Source: a virus. Taken from it: DNA of 26,876 bases. The first letter of the stretch is position 1; each line of letters starts with the position of its first letter. A program made the translations under genes and the position numbers. The notes beneath the pieces are model-generated. The model was not told the DNA's origin. It saw only the letters and a program-made list of their open reading frames with translations, and did not search any database. This document shows positions 9,601-13,776 of this stretch, piece by piece. The stretch spans positions 1-26,876 of the IMG/VR virus record IMGVR_UViG_3300032516_000159; one strand, written 5' to 3'.

Positions 9601-9819
9601 CTCTTCCTTACGGACCATTGTGATACCGTGAGTAGAGCGATACTCATCGCGCGTCTGATCTCCAAATAATACTTTCGCAATCTCAATGGTATCCGGCGCG
9701 TCGCTGCCTCCCTGACTCCCCGGCACATGCCCATTCTCCGCCGTCCACCCACTTCCGGGGCCGCCAGCCGTCACCAGCACGTAATCCACAGGCGCCGTCA
9801 ATCGCTCTTGCAGGGACAT
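676..9819 (-). CDS. Giant 3047-residue multidomain head-associated polyprotein with tagged effector-like domains
   Basis: One uninterrupted frame. Its ATG overlaps the stop of the upstream gene by one base (TAATG), implying translational coupling. In order: GGPGSG tag at 19; ART-like 39-148; tag at 151; ParB/Srx-like 172-305; tag at 309; GNAT 330-460; tag at 468; RSH-type HD 489-645; then GHxFxGNQ[WYF] tags at 668, 961, 1234, 1364, 2172, 2322, 2510 and 2801. These separate an R-S-E ART (678-955), an ART lacking the Arg (971-1226), an unknown domain (1244-1357), an unknown domain plus the SPP1 gp7/Mu gpF head morphogenesis domain (1374-1711 and 2070-2165) split by an intein (1712-2069), an H-Y type ART-like domain (2182-2312), a GNAT-like domain (2332-2500), a second R-S-E ART (2520-2795) and a C-terminal GNAT (2811-3047). 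Head morphogenesis proteins of this family are usually a few hundred residues, so this is a very large fusion. Whether it is cleaved into parts is unknown. Confidence 0.93.
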   Translation of the reverse strand: MSLQERLTAPVDYVLVTAGGPGSGWTAENGHVPGSQGGSDAPDTIEIAKVLFGDQTRDEYRSTHGITMVRKEEHADAILRDGFKPGPGMGQYVSYTALGAQPLTDRKFGLIIEFDSRYGPREQDEGGIEFFRIKSVRKAEPEEIKAWRTLGGPGSGWTAENGHVPGSQGGVISEEAKNSALDWVKNQKEVGQSLTPRITNPISGSSNIEAGGNPGWWFELNGANKRELIGRATVEKIDSKQLVSSQKTLERHILNDYIRNPEKIGEIVVTKTSGITQILDGNHRAAAARLLGISIKARVIDSSAVRTLGGPGSGNFGHAGRPGQVGGSGEGGEVGAQLRFHSIPFVGNPALGLKSVELALLPGAETNKWKFIESRVKVDWSKLPAGVSKENVVGSVFIFQQKKKSVGSDLHVDSRYRRQGIASTLYKHVEGATGQKLTPEQRQTSEGEAFWSGRHLASKSKFPIHTLGGPGSGNFGHAGRPGQVGGSGDATATAEGVARKAHATQVDRQGVFYIEHVSRVVDSVSDAAKPVAWLHDAIEDTPHTRETLLAEGVPAKVIDSVEILTRQRGEVYRDFISRIEQSGDQLAIEVKLADLRDNLRPGGPAGLRGRYERAIQKLEKVRALGGQARWEKEVLLGRGHTFQVVETKNGRPTILRVVKSRTAGDVEGHPFYGNQWTSEPGGSEQERAALEKGFLAYANAHAVLPEYEVNELRATNDYVRGQVKLGIIRDLSEGLNAETRLPWEKEVQRQLNMWATTSGDHLPRAVASQLAVKEEFGLADAGISHMVTPDQPIPDVSIVDKFYARREYEHTQEWFKEQGITHVTLFRGQEPHEGKYPVPKTGDVEVRMQPISSWTTSPQVARDFGKGGVVMSVRVPVSRILSTCVTGRGCLTEAEVLVLGGTMKVHAQNTNDKGWLANVLSKLRGSEVAVYDIDADLKNADWAKRTPDTMEALRAAGDVEGHPFYGNQYDAGSTGRPLDVVSAEQGKKLFGIVPSAGYLKQRSFQESARATVILTPRLEKLGLSKEEIRIAEKVIEKWQIGSPYYMDRFKVAASNVFGGPRVEIGGGKQDTRGMLGPLASVSIHENDPVPWPAGKNIPDRVFESVLRASHEEAQEYLTKKGITELIVWQGAKSSGEQTRAASSWTLSPKVAGTFANRVGERVVVARVPAKDVLSIGGRGIGAKHQWEVVLTGTHNWQKTYGGQPEGSIDPSKRKGPLGPLTDLEGIRDAGEAEGHPFHGNQWTDVGTPRPIVASLGQVGNDGSIEAMHLPSAADIWKRNHAETFKQQPDLHQRFRMAHKEVLWDAVPSVDDYFAVGDYYAKHGIELTGQHAGDVNGPLTPQSIAYYWQGREHQQRQRAAGEAVGHPFHGNQWTEGGSSSQPEAPGGVFVARAFDFNSLGTRRFMFDPSSSKFIFGNYLTNPDAARDTHAETYAVARQKGDEQLAPYDEQVRGLFYGVQDNGTPPMIVFDTKSGAYLRGGLPDRTYEDTEKMQHNNALLFDAVYKAVESFVAHGAPSDTEVFGLHHEFFGKGSLVGRGGALGELFPELFKRQRAAALRSAKRPSTGMRFDQSNPAAIAWARNHAAELVQDILDDAKEGIRYLTARVMTGDFQVRDMKKMLRSFIGLTGKQTETLLLLRESLDEQGVEGADLEDEIDARREEMLNYRAETIASTETMRAANEGQQELWEQAVDDGQLTGNEMKEWITTPDDRLAVANRTPVMTTKGWVHVNHIKVGDYVLTHKDRFCRVAAIFAKRYDGPMVSFKIGGRAGIKVSVTPNHPILIGEDWIDAENVKLTDVLTVFAKPCAGGCGQLLKSGPGQDVSFCSVCAPQESNKVRWNDPAQHDLLSWRNRERWAEPGRKEEMSEAIKVLWKDPAYLAHMDASERGRRDKLLKFAQEGVIGFGAQSYEDLIQIIRDSIKSKRLPTLSGDVKNEQILKGLLEAQRLEYLQQWEYEYADQSNEHRKGFADFYLPGPKLVIECVSTKIPSEVLGRRPRVDALKKQGVRYLEFTLRELQDGIHNVASEIRKHCCFVRLGPKQITYKTVARQTVYDLRVEEDESFVAGGIVVHNCPICEAMDGVTVRLDEDFDFDGEPVTTPPGHPRCRCTVGLSLPRAAEEADLRSATVRKVGRSWVLYTKDGSKVLGRHTSREGALAQERAIYASKARAAGEGAGHEFHGNQWTGDTTAFHGSAEENLKSILRYGIRPKYSKVYATSSLEEALGYARGAGTERRRSVVFEVSIPKSAIGRFEPRTKGRLYPEKSGDHIVYRGQETIPPAWIKAVHEPNKSGKMVRRELSDGGASIVYVAVILEDTEARAAGEAEGHPFHGNQFTDGGVGATWTSEEIQGKLISIEAAKEAIDETSSFEDKANPNKLREYSAFDAISTVLESQEKANRNPELAATAKFAYKLDASKPGGIAAAALGVIRPDGDLELKWAGSVAPGAGMKLIRQVMDWGREQGATEMHGTAKWNSFPYYHIAFGARAVGQANPFNDGQDFVLPLVVRRSLGDVEGHPFYGNQWTSEGGGSAEEISAVDKAFADVASKHGGFHVSAKDAGETIRARTKEAIVEQFKSQVEPDVREAWGKEVQRNLDQWAVTSGDSSPVAVARQVAVAAEFDIKDAAIDHLRTTSSHVPEIDQLYARAEYENTQRWFKEQGITHVTVYRGEVNAGQTHDGHTEVRMQPASSWTTDLETAKTFAMDTGYVMATRVPVARVLSTAVTGRGCLTESEILLLGGRLKVYMAQPSEGWQKRLKGSLRGAEFVKQIPVEVLYNIDAILSNADWPKRTDDRLEVFGMRVAGEATGHEFHGNQWTDAGSGTRPDFAKEEAEDRAIRVREEEELRMAWGEQIDTFSAAFTKPGESCYWELDDEGAAHVTLDVPDAKIVRTISYSESGNLRVVHEGFEVEDDKQGAGIAKDVLERSFQAYDKMGVLQVKLQANVDVGKYAWAKFGFKPEHPDNFVKVAESAIEKIRMNGSISRADEVVLARLLNNGPADESAWRLADHPLGRTLMTDPYFNSWPAVMTVSDKSARARLAAYVKTKSTPHPAVTE
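679..1389 (-). other. Domain 12 of giant protein: GNAT-like C-terminal domain, residues 2811-3047
   Basis: The motif DDKQGAGIAKDVL (Q2907-G-A-G) is the acetyl-CoA loop of GNAT enzymes and is followed by VGKYAWAKFGFKPEHP, a typical motif B end. The last 70 residues (ADEVVLARLLNN, HPLGRTLMTDPYF) are an extension I do not recognise. Confidence 0.7.
1435..2262 (-). other. Domain 11 of giant protein: second R-S-E ADP-ribosyltransferase, residues 2520-2795
   Basis: R2662 in VTVYRGEV, S2684 in SSWTT and E2725-x-E2727 in TESEIL complete the ART triad. It shares blocks with domain 5 throughout its length (KEVQR.L..WA.TSGD, YAR.EYE.TQ.WFKEQGITHVT, STxVTGRGCLTE). This indicates an old internal duplication, now diverged at DNA level. 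Confidence 0.85.
2320..2826 (-). other. Domain 10 of giant protein: divergent GNAT-like, residues 2332-2500
   Basis: Pattern LELKWAGSVAPGAGMKLIRQVMDWG followed by KWNSFPYYHIAFGARAVG resembles GNAT motifs A and B (G-x-G-M-x-L, then a Tyr-Gly-Ala end where GF is usual). It lacks the canonical R/Q-x-x-G-x-G/A. Assignment is tentative. Confidence 0.5.
2884..3276 (-). other. Domain 9 of giant protein: H-Y type ART-like, residues 2182-2312
   Basis: The tag at 2172 runs straight into TTAFHGSAEENLKSILRYGIRP, then KVYATSSLEEALGYA. H2188 and Y2211 are in the places of the H-Y pair of PARP/DarT/Tpt1-like ART domains. The same TTAxHG entry follows the first tag of the 728-residue protein, so the two domains are related (both also share KPEWIKA/PPAWIKA and SGGSIxVAVxL-like ends). 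Confidence 0.65.
3322..3612 (-). other. C-terminal part of the head morphogenesis domain, residues 2070-2166
   Basis: Starts at the C-extein CPICEAMDGVTV and continues to TTPPGHPRCRCTVGLSLP, the paired CxxC and HPxCRC zinc-binding hallmark of SPP1 gp7/Mu gpF proteins. A short basic region (GRHTSREGALAQERAIYASK), similar to the small KDGK...T+e.A..hErAI segment seen in many phage proteins, links to the next tag. Confidence 0.88.
3613..4686 (-). other. Intein (Ala1, class 2-like) with zinc knuckle and Vsr-like nuclease insert, residues 1712-2069
   Basis: Block A reads AVANRTPVMT, with Ala at position 1 and T6/V8 in place. Block B is TPNHPIL, block F is VYDLRVEEDESFVAGG and block G is VVHN followed by C+1 (C2070). 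Removing residues 1712-2069 rejoins ...TTPDDRL with CPICEAMDG, restoring the conserved CxxC segment of the head morphogenesis family. An N-terminal Ala with C+1 as nucleophile is the pattern of class 2 (KlbA-type) inteins. The insert holds a C4 knuckle (about 1804-1831, CAGGCGQ...CSVC), NUMOD3-like WKDPAYL repeats, and FADFYLPGPKLVIEC followed by GRRPRVDALKKQGVRYLEF, which resembles a Vsr/PD-(D/E)xK homing nuclease. Confidence 0.9.
4687..5700 (-). other. Domain 8 plus N-terminal part of the head morphogenesis (SPP1 gp7/Mu gpF-like) domain, residues 1374-1711
   Basis: Residues 1374 to about 1560 form an unrecognised domain (FDFNSLGTRRFMFDP, HAETYAVARQKGD, THAETY-like His/Glu pairs). From about 1565 the sequence becomes the helical part of the SPP1 gp7/Mu gpF family: a long charged helix, RAETIASTETMRAANEGQ, and then KEWITTPDDRL, the segment that in this family precedes the CxxC. 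Those proteins sit at the portal and head interface and are needed for head assembly. The intein begins right after L1711. Confidence 0.78.
5749..6090 (-). other. Domain 7 of giant protein: unrecognised, residues 1244-1357
   Basis: This is a short module between two tags, rich in His, Trp and Tyr, with HAETFKQQPDLHQRF, VDDYFAVGDYYAKHG and IAYYWQGREHQQRQR. I recognise no family. Its boundaries are set by the tags on either side, which supports it as a separate unit. Confidence 0.5.
6142..6909 (-). other. Domain 6 of giant protein: ART-fold domain with Arg replaced by Gln, residues 971-1226
   Basis: The layout matches the ART domains (LIVWQGAK, SSWTLSP at 1142-1148, then HQWEVVL) but the usual catalytic/NAD-binding Arg is Q1129 and the terminal motif is Q1185-x-E1187. 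A QxE motif occurs in C3-like exoenzymes, yet loss of the Arg suggests altered or lost activity. The N-terminal 150 residues are not recognisable. Confidence 0.6.
6955..7788 (-). other. Domain 5 of giant protein: R-S-E ADP-ribosyltransferase, residues 678-955
   Basis: The three ART elements are intact: R827 in VTLFRGQE, S853 in SSWTTSP, and E893-x-E895 in TEAEVL after GRGCL. The ExE form is typical of arginine-directed mono-ADP-ribosyltransferases. An approximately 150-residue helical N-terminal part precedes the catalytic core. It is closely related to residues 2520-2795 of the same protein, with shared segments such as WFKEQGITHVT and GRGCLTE. Confidence 0.85.
7885..8355 (-). other. Domain 4 of giant protein: RSH-type HD hydrolase ((p)ppGpp hydrolase-like), residues 489-645
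   Basis: All signature blocks of the RelA/SpoT-homologue hydrolase fold are present in order: KAHATQ...GVFYIEHV (two His), WLHDAIEDT (H535, D536 and the following E-D), EILTRQRGEVY, and VKLADLRDN around residues 590-598. Family knowledge says these residues bind Mn and remove pyrophosphate from (p)ppGpp. No synthetase domain is attached, so it resembles stand-alone small alarmone hydrolases (MESH1-like). Function in a phage head fusion is inferred. Confidence 0.78.
8440..8832 (-). other. Domain 3 of giant protein: GNAT acetyltransferase, residues 330-460
   Basis: The acetyl-CoA pyrophosphate-binding motif is visible as RYRRQGIASTLY (Q419-G420-I421-A422), preceded by a strand LHVDS and followed by a helix ending in GEAFWSGRHL, typical of motif A and B of the GNAT family. 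It should transfer an acetyl group from acetyl-CoA to an unknown target. It is flanked by two GGPGSGNFGHAGRPG tags. Confidence 0.75.
8905..9306 (-). other. Domain 2 of giant protein: ParB/sulfiredoxin-like, residues 172-305
   Basis: The signature ILDGNHRAAAARLLG (D280, G281, N282, H283, R284) matches the D-G-x-H-R motif of the ParB/Srx superfamily, which binds or hydrolyses nucleotides. The preceding stretch (KIGEIVVTKTSGITQ) fits the strand before it. Members fused to phage head proteins have been described as possible effectors. The substrate here is unknown. Confidence 0.72.
9376..9705 (-). other. Domain 1 of giant protein: ART-like fold, residues 39-148
   Basis: The segment has THGITMVRK, then AILRDGFKPG, then YVSYTALGA and a hydrophobic GLIIEFD strand. 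This order (His or Arg strand, helix with I-L-x-x-G, small-residue strand) is seen in compact ADP-ribosyltransferase/PARP-like domains. No clear ExE motif is visible. The fold assignment is an inference from pattern alone. The domain is flanked on both sides by the GGPGSGW-type tag. Confidence 0.35.
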
Positions 9820-12005
9820 TAGACCACCGGTTGAATACGCCTACTCTGTGGAACTACTTTTCCGTATGCGTTTGTCCAATCCCATTTCTTCTGCACGGAC
9901 TCCGCCGGCCCTGTGCGCGTCACCTTCGCATACGTGACACCGTCCCGCGTCTCAACAGACGTAACGCGGTACTTGCCCGTCGTCAGGTATTCTTTGGCGT
10001 CCTTGATCAGAGGCTTCCCCGAGTGTACCGGGAGCCCCTTGGCCTGAGATGCTTCGAACACCAGCACGACGGAGCTGCCGGCATGCCCGAGCTTTCCCCC
10101 GTACTCCCCTTTAGCAAACTGCGTGGCCAGGTCTTCTCGCGCTGTCCACGACGTCAGGCTCTCGCTAAACTCTGCCCCTGCTACGAAGGCCGTCGGGTCT
10201 ACCTTCAACCCCCTGTACAGTGGCATGTCCAACGGTTCTGTTTTCTCGATAGTCTCAAGTAGCAGCTTGGCGTTCTCGTATCGCTCCTTGTCGCTGCCCT
10301 TACAATCCGCACAGGCATAGTCTTTCTGGGGCTGCCCTTCAATCACAGCCCGCGCTGCATGCTGCATCTCGGACCAGTCGTACTCGCCCTCCGACCAACC
10401 TGTCACCAGCTCCTCGACGTGAGCCGCGGCGTCTGTCCACTGGTTCCCGTAGAACGGGTGCCCCTCAACATCCCCCGCCGCCCGCACAGAGATCGACCTG
10501 TTCCGCAGCTCCCTCTCCACAAGTGCGAGTTGATGCCCATTAGACTCCTGGTTGGCCATGTGGTGCTGGAGCTTATAGCGGAATACCCCCACAAGTTTCT
10601 GTAGATGCCAGTCTGACAACCGAAGCAGTATAGCGGCATCCACCTTCTTCCCGCCAAGAATAGCGCGCGACGTGCGATCCGCCTCGTGAGAAGAAAAGGA
10701 ACTTCCAGTAGTGTCCAGACCTTCATCCCACTGGTTGCCATAGAAGGGATGGCCGTACACGCCGCCGGCCATCCGAATCTGCGAATCCCTACCCTTCGAC
10801 GGACTGAACAGCACCTTCTCAATCGTCGTGGATTCTCCAACGAAGCGCTTGTCCCCGGTGTAGTTTGCCCCGAGGCCTGGCTTGAGGTAGGCCACACAGA
10901 TATGCGGGGTGTACGTCGGGTGTGTGTCCGTGACGGGCAGGGCCTCGGAGATCCGTTTGTTCAACTCCACAAGGTCCGGGCTGTCTACCGACACGTACAG
11001 CACATCGTATTCCTCACCCTCGAAACAGGCCGTCTTACCGAGCGCCAGGGACACAGCACCGAAGCCTTCCAGGACCGGACGTACCTTGTCCGCAGACGTT
11101 GTGTGCAAGCCGTATTTGACGGTGGCGTGAATTTCGTCTTCCCTGCCGTCGACCGCAAGATCCGCGTCCGGAATGGTCTGTCCGTAGGCCAGCACCTTAT
11201 CGGCCAGGGCTTCGGGGAGATTGACTTGTGTGCTGGAGTAGTCGTGTTGGAGGGCCTTCAGTCTGCTTAGCACAACCGCCACAAAAATAGAGCCACCGGA
11301 CTCGAGCACCTTTACGCGACTTCGCGCACCACCTGGCCCGGTGGCCACCATCCAGGCAGCTTTAATCCACTCCGGTTTGATGTCCCCCGCGAACGTCACA
11401 AGATTGCGATCAACCATATCCGTGTGACTGATGTTCATCTGGCTTTTCGCGGCGTCCGGAATCACAATCTCAAGCACCGCGACAGACTCGCGCCAAGGCG
11501 TATGATCAATGCCCCACTGTTCCGCTTCCTCCCGGCTTGTTGTGGCGTAGACAGTTCCTTGTGAGGAGAACAAAGAGGTTTCGCCAGCGTGGGAAGCCTT
11601 TAGCCCTTCTTTTAAGATCTGATTGAGCCGCGCCGTCGCTGTACCGTGGTAGGCCGTTGTGTCGCCTTCGGTGTATTGATTGCCATGGAACGCATGCCCA
11701 TCCCCCTCCCCAAGTGCCCTCGGCGCCTTAAACTTCATCGCATGCACATGCCCCGAGGCCAGGACGACCCTATGAAGCACCGGAATCAACGACTCCCGCA
11801 GACGTGCCGCCCACTGCTCTACGTGTGCGTTGTCCCACTCCGTCGGCAGCGAGGCCAGAAACGTCTTCTTCAGAGTGGCAACAGCGGCATCCGCAACGCC
11901 GTGGACGGGGAACTGTTTCTTGGCGGGAACCTTGGCATTCGCTCGCATCGACGCGAGCAGCAAGAACTTCGCAGCGACGCCCGGTTCGAGCGGGAGCTTA
12001 AGCAT
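9819..12005 (-). CDS. 728-residue tagged minor-head-like protein with two ART domains and a 2H phosphoesterase
   Basis: The ATG at 12005 overlaps the portal stop by 8 bases; the stop overlaps the giant gene's ATG by one base. Residues 1-102 are an unrecognised N-terminal region (MLKLPLEPGVAAKFLLLA...), probably structural. A tag at 103 (GHAFHGNQYT) leads into an H-Y type ART-like domain (H120 in TTAYHGT, Y153 in VYATTS). Residues about 250-412 are a 2H phosphoesterase-like domain. A tag at 418 precedes a small helical segment (SRAILGGKKVDAAILLRLSDW, about 430-508). A tag at 515 precedes a C-terminal ART with R598 in LYRGL, S619 in TSWTA and E672 in DAKEYL. The order of modules mirrors the giant protein next door, so the two were probably built from the same parts. 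Enzymatic targets are unknown. Confidence 0.9.
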   Translation of the reverse strand: MLKLPLEPGVAAKFLLLASMRANAKVPAKKQFPVHGVADAAVATLKKTFLASLPTEWDNAHVEQWAARLRESLIPVLHRVVLASGHVHAMKFKAPRALGEGDGHAFHGNQYTEGDTTAYHGTATARLNQILKEGLKASHAGETSLFSSQGTVYATTSREEAEQWGIDHTPWRESVAVLEIVIPDAAKSQMNISHTDMVDRNLVTFAGDIKPEWIKAAWMVATGPGGARSRVKVLESGGSIFVAVVLSRLKALQHDYSSTQVNLPEALADKVLAYGQTIPDADLAVDGREDEIHATVKYGLHTTSADKVRPVLEGFGAVSLALGKTACFEGEEYDVLYVSVDSPDLVELNKRISEALPVTDTHPTYTPHICVAYLKPGLGANYTGDKRFVGESTTIEKVLFSPSKGRDSQIRMAGGVYGHPFYGNQWDEGLDTTGSSFSSHEADRTSRAILGGKKVDAAILLRLSDWHLQKLVGVFRYKLQHHMANQESNGHQLALVERELRNRSISVRAAGDVEGHPFYGNQWTDAAAHVEELVTGWSEGEYDWSEMQHAARAVIEGQPQKDYACADCKGSDKERYENAKLLLETIEKTEPLDMPLYRGLKVDPTAFVAGAEFSESLTSWTAREDLATQFAKGEYGGKLGHAGSSVVLVFEASQAKGLPVHSGKPLIKDAKEYLTTGKYRVTSVETRDGVTYAKVTRTGPAESVQKKWDWTNAYGKVVPQSRRIQPVV
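9822..10433 (-). other. C-terminal ART domain, residues 525-728 of the 728-residue protein
   Basis: R598 (PLYRGLK), S619 (SLTSWTARED) and E672 (KDAKEYLTTGKYRV) occupy the R-S-E positions. Only the second Glu of ExE is present (A670-K671-E672), which makes Arg-specific transfer less likely. A pair of Cys (ACADCKGSD, about residues 562-565) precedes the core. Confidence 0.62.
10434..11699 (-). repeat. Three GHxFxGNQ[WY] tags in the 728-residue protein
   Basis: Tags start at residues 103, 418 and 515 (11670-11699, 10725-10754 and 10434-10463). They are GHAFHGNQYT, GHPFYGNQWD and GHPFYGNQWT. All follow an Arg seven to eight residues upstream (RALGEGD, RMAGGVY, RAAGDVE), as in the neighbouring proteins. 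Confidence 0.92.
10770..11258 (-). other. 2H phosphoesterase-like domain, residues 250-412 of the 728-residue protein
   Basis: Two H-x-T-type motifs sit at the expected distance: IHATVKYG (H293, T295) and YTPHICVAYLK (H368, with C370 where Thr/Ser is usual). The intervening ALPVTDTHPTYTPH and FGAVSLALGKTACFEGEEYDVLYVSV fit the two-lobed fold of LigT/Acb1-like enzymes, which open 2'-3' or cyclic phosphodiester bonds. The anti-CBASS nuclease Acb1 belongs to this superfamily and some members are fused to DUF1073 portals, the type encoded just upstream. An anti-CBASS role is inference. Confidence 0.68.
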
Positions 12006-13773
12006 CTACCTGCTCTTGCGGCACGGCATAGGCCACGCGGATGCCGAACTTCTTGATGTCGTCGCTATGGTGCACGTAAGTACTGCCATGACCATCCCGA
12101 CGCAGCTTCATGCCAGCGGCGTGAGATTCTTTCTTCGTCTTGAACACCCCATACTGCTGGACAGAACCATCTGCCTTGTGCTCGATCACGTGGTAGCCCT
12201 CGGCCACATCTGTGTACTGATTGATTCCCTCGGGATTCGCCGCGTGCCGCACACCACAAATCTCGTCGATCGTATCCGTGTCCCCTGTGACAATAGCTTG
12301 CTCGAGAGCCAACAGGAGATCGCCTGCTTCGGCCGTCTTGGGTTCCGCAGGCTTACCCGTCTTGGGATCGATCTTCGCACCTGCGTCGGCCTGCGGGGCA
12401 CCTGCCGGCATTTCAGGCGCAGGTGGCGCTGGCGGCGTCATTTCTGCTACCTGTTCCGGCGTCAGGGGTTCCATCCGGTACCATTTCTGCCGAATCTCGG
12501 ACGTTGTGAACACGCCCTTACCGTCCGCCGTCTTAGCCCCAGACCATGCCGTTACGCCCTGAGCCTTCTCAATCTCCGTCAACTCCTCTACCGTAGGCCA
12601 CACTACGTCGTATTTAGAAGGCTTAGGCAAATACCCGTATTTGATGAGCCGATCCACGAACGGTCGCACGATGTTCGGACCGGCGTAAGCTGTGCGCCTG
12701 TCCTGCACCTGAGACGACCAGTTGTCCTGATCCTGGCCGCTGGCAAGCTGGCCCATCTCGCTACCCATGAGAATGCGCTTGGGAATGCCCTTCGAGCCGG
12801 CGATCTGCGTAAGAATGGCGTCCGCAGGGTTACTGAAGTTTGCAACGTCGCTGCCGAGCATGTTCACATCCATGCCCTTTGTCTTAAGAATGCGACTGAT
12901 ATTGTTCCTGTACTCTTCGACCTCGTCCACCAGCTTCGCAGCCGCTTCGGTGCCCAACGTCATGTCCTTGTCCAGGTTGAGATTCATACCCTGATTCGCC
13001 CGAAGCCAGAAAGCCTCCGCCCCGCCACCTGTGACCTTCTCCAAATCTTCCAGCAGGTTGTAGACGTTCTCGAGCGTGGGTTGTCCGTAGACCTCGTTGT
13101 CGAGCAGCCCTTCGGCAACGTGAAGGACCCGACTCCAGTGCACCGGCTTCAGAAAGTCCGCGGACGTGACGTCCAATCGCCGCAACTGATACGTGAGCGG
13201 CAAGCCAAAGCGCGGATCCTTCGTGTCCGACACGAACTCCATAATGGTGGCATCCACATACCCGGCACTTGTTGGCCCGGCAGCAGTTTGCCCTCCACCC
13301 TGCGACATAGCAGGGCCGCCCCCTCCGGCGAACGGTGTAAAGTACAGCAGCCTGTCCGGACTACCCTTCGGCAGCTCCTCATTCAACTCCCCAGGCGCGC
13401 CTATGAGCAGCACGGAAAACGAACCCAAACCAGCCAGGATGTCCACCCGCTGCAACTTGGACCACAACTGAAACTTCTGCTGTAGCTCTTCCCACGCCAT
13501 CTCAAACGGTGTCGAGACGTCCGGGTCCTCGTCTTCCTGGAGATCCACCCCTCCACGCCAGGTAGCCTTCGGGTAGGCCTCCACGATACGCTTTGCAATG
13601 CCCCCACGCAGATATGTATCCCGGTACATCGTATTGGTAAGGATACGAGAATAGCCGAGCGTCTCGTACATATCCCGTGCGCCGCCAAAAGTTAGCCCGG
13701 CCTGCCGGAGAAACTGGTAACGGGCCAACAGCACGGACGTTAAGGAACGAATTTCCGCTGGATTCTCAGGCAT
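11998..13773 (-). CDS. Portal protein, DUF1073/PF06381 type, with degenerate GNQYT tag at C-terminus
   Basis: 591 residues starting 3 bases after the terminase stop. MYETLGYSRILTNTMYRDTYLRGGIAKRIVEAYPKATWRGG is the N-terminal signature of the DUF1073 portal group, followed by WSKLQRVDILAGLGSFSVLLIG and SGQDQDNWSSQVQDRR near the middle, as in that family. Twelve such subunits form the ring through which DNA enters the head. Position between the large terminase and head morphogenesis gene fits. A Pro-rich linker (about 445-480) leads to a C-terminal extension in which residues 513-521 read NPEGINQYT, a degenerate form of the GHxFxGNQ[WYF]T tag, followed by a small domain (GYHVIEHKADGSVQQYGVFKTKKESHAAGMKL). 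Pfam calls this family 'Acb1-like N-terminal' because of fusions to anti-CBASS enzymes; no 2H domain is in this chain. Confidence 0.88.
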   Translation of the reverse strand: MPENPAEIRSLTSVLLARYQFLRQAGLTFGGARDMYETLGYSRILTNTMYRDTYLRGGIAKRIVEAYPKATWRGGVDLQEDEDPDVSTPFEMAWEELQQKFQLWSKLQRVDILAGLGSFSVLLIGAPGELNEELPKGSPDRLLYFTPFAGGGGPAMSQGGGQTAAGPTSAGYVDATIMEFVSDTKDPRFGLPLTYQLRRLDVTSADFLKPVHWSRVLHVAEGLLDNEVYGQPTLENVYNLLEDLEKVTGGGAEAFWLRANQGMNLNLDKDMTLGTEAAAKLVDEVEEYRNNISRILKTKGMDVNMLGSDVANFSNPADAILTQIAGSKGIPKRILMGSEMGQLASGQDQDNWSSQVQDRRTAYAGPNIVRPFVDRLIKYGYLPKPSKYDVVWPTVEELTEIEKAQGVTAWSGAKTADGKGVFTTSEIRQKWYRMEPLTPEQVAEMTPPAPPAPEMPAGAPQADAGAKIDPKTGKPAEPKTAEAGDLLLALEQAIVTGDTDTIDEICGVRHAANPEGINQYTDVAEGYHVIEHKADGSVQQYGVFKTKKESHAAGMKLRRDGHGSTYVHHSDDIKKFGIRVAYAVPQEQVDA

Positions 13774-13776
13774 TAC

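Larger units (their letters stand above)
8359..9765 (-). repeat. Four GGPGSG-type tags in the giant protein N-terminal region
   Basis: Two variants are seen. GGPGSGWTAENGHVPGSQGG starts at residues 19 and 151, and GGPGSGNFGHAGRPGQVGGS starts at residues 309 and 468. Each is entered by T-(A/L), three of them as T-L after a domain end. They separate domains 1-4 as the GNQW tags separate domains 5-12. A GH pair and Gly/Pro richness are common to both tag classes. Confidence 0.92.

Noticed and set aside
11830-13485. Plus-strand open frame of 551 codons opposite the portal gene
   Set aside because: It lies wholly opposite the portal and part of the tagged protein, both with recognisable families. 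Composition is typical of an antisense shadow.
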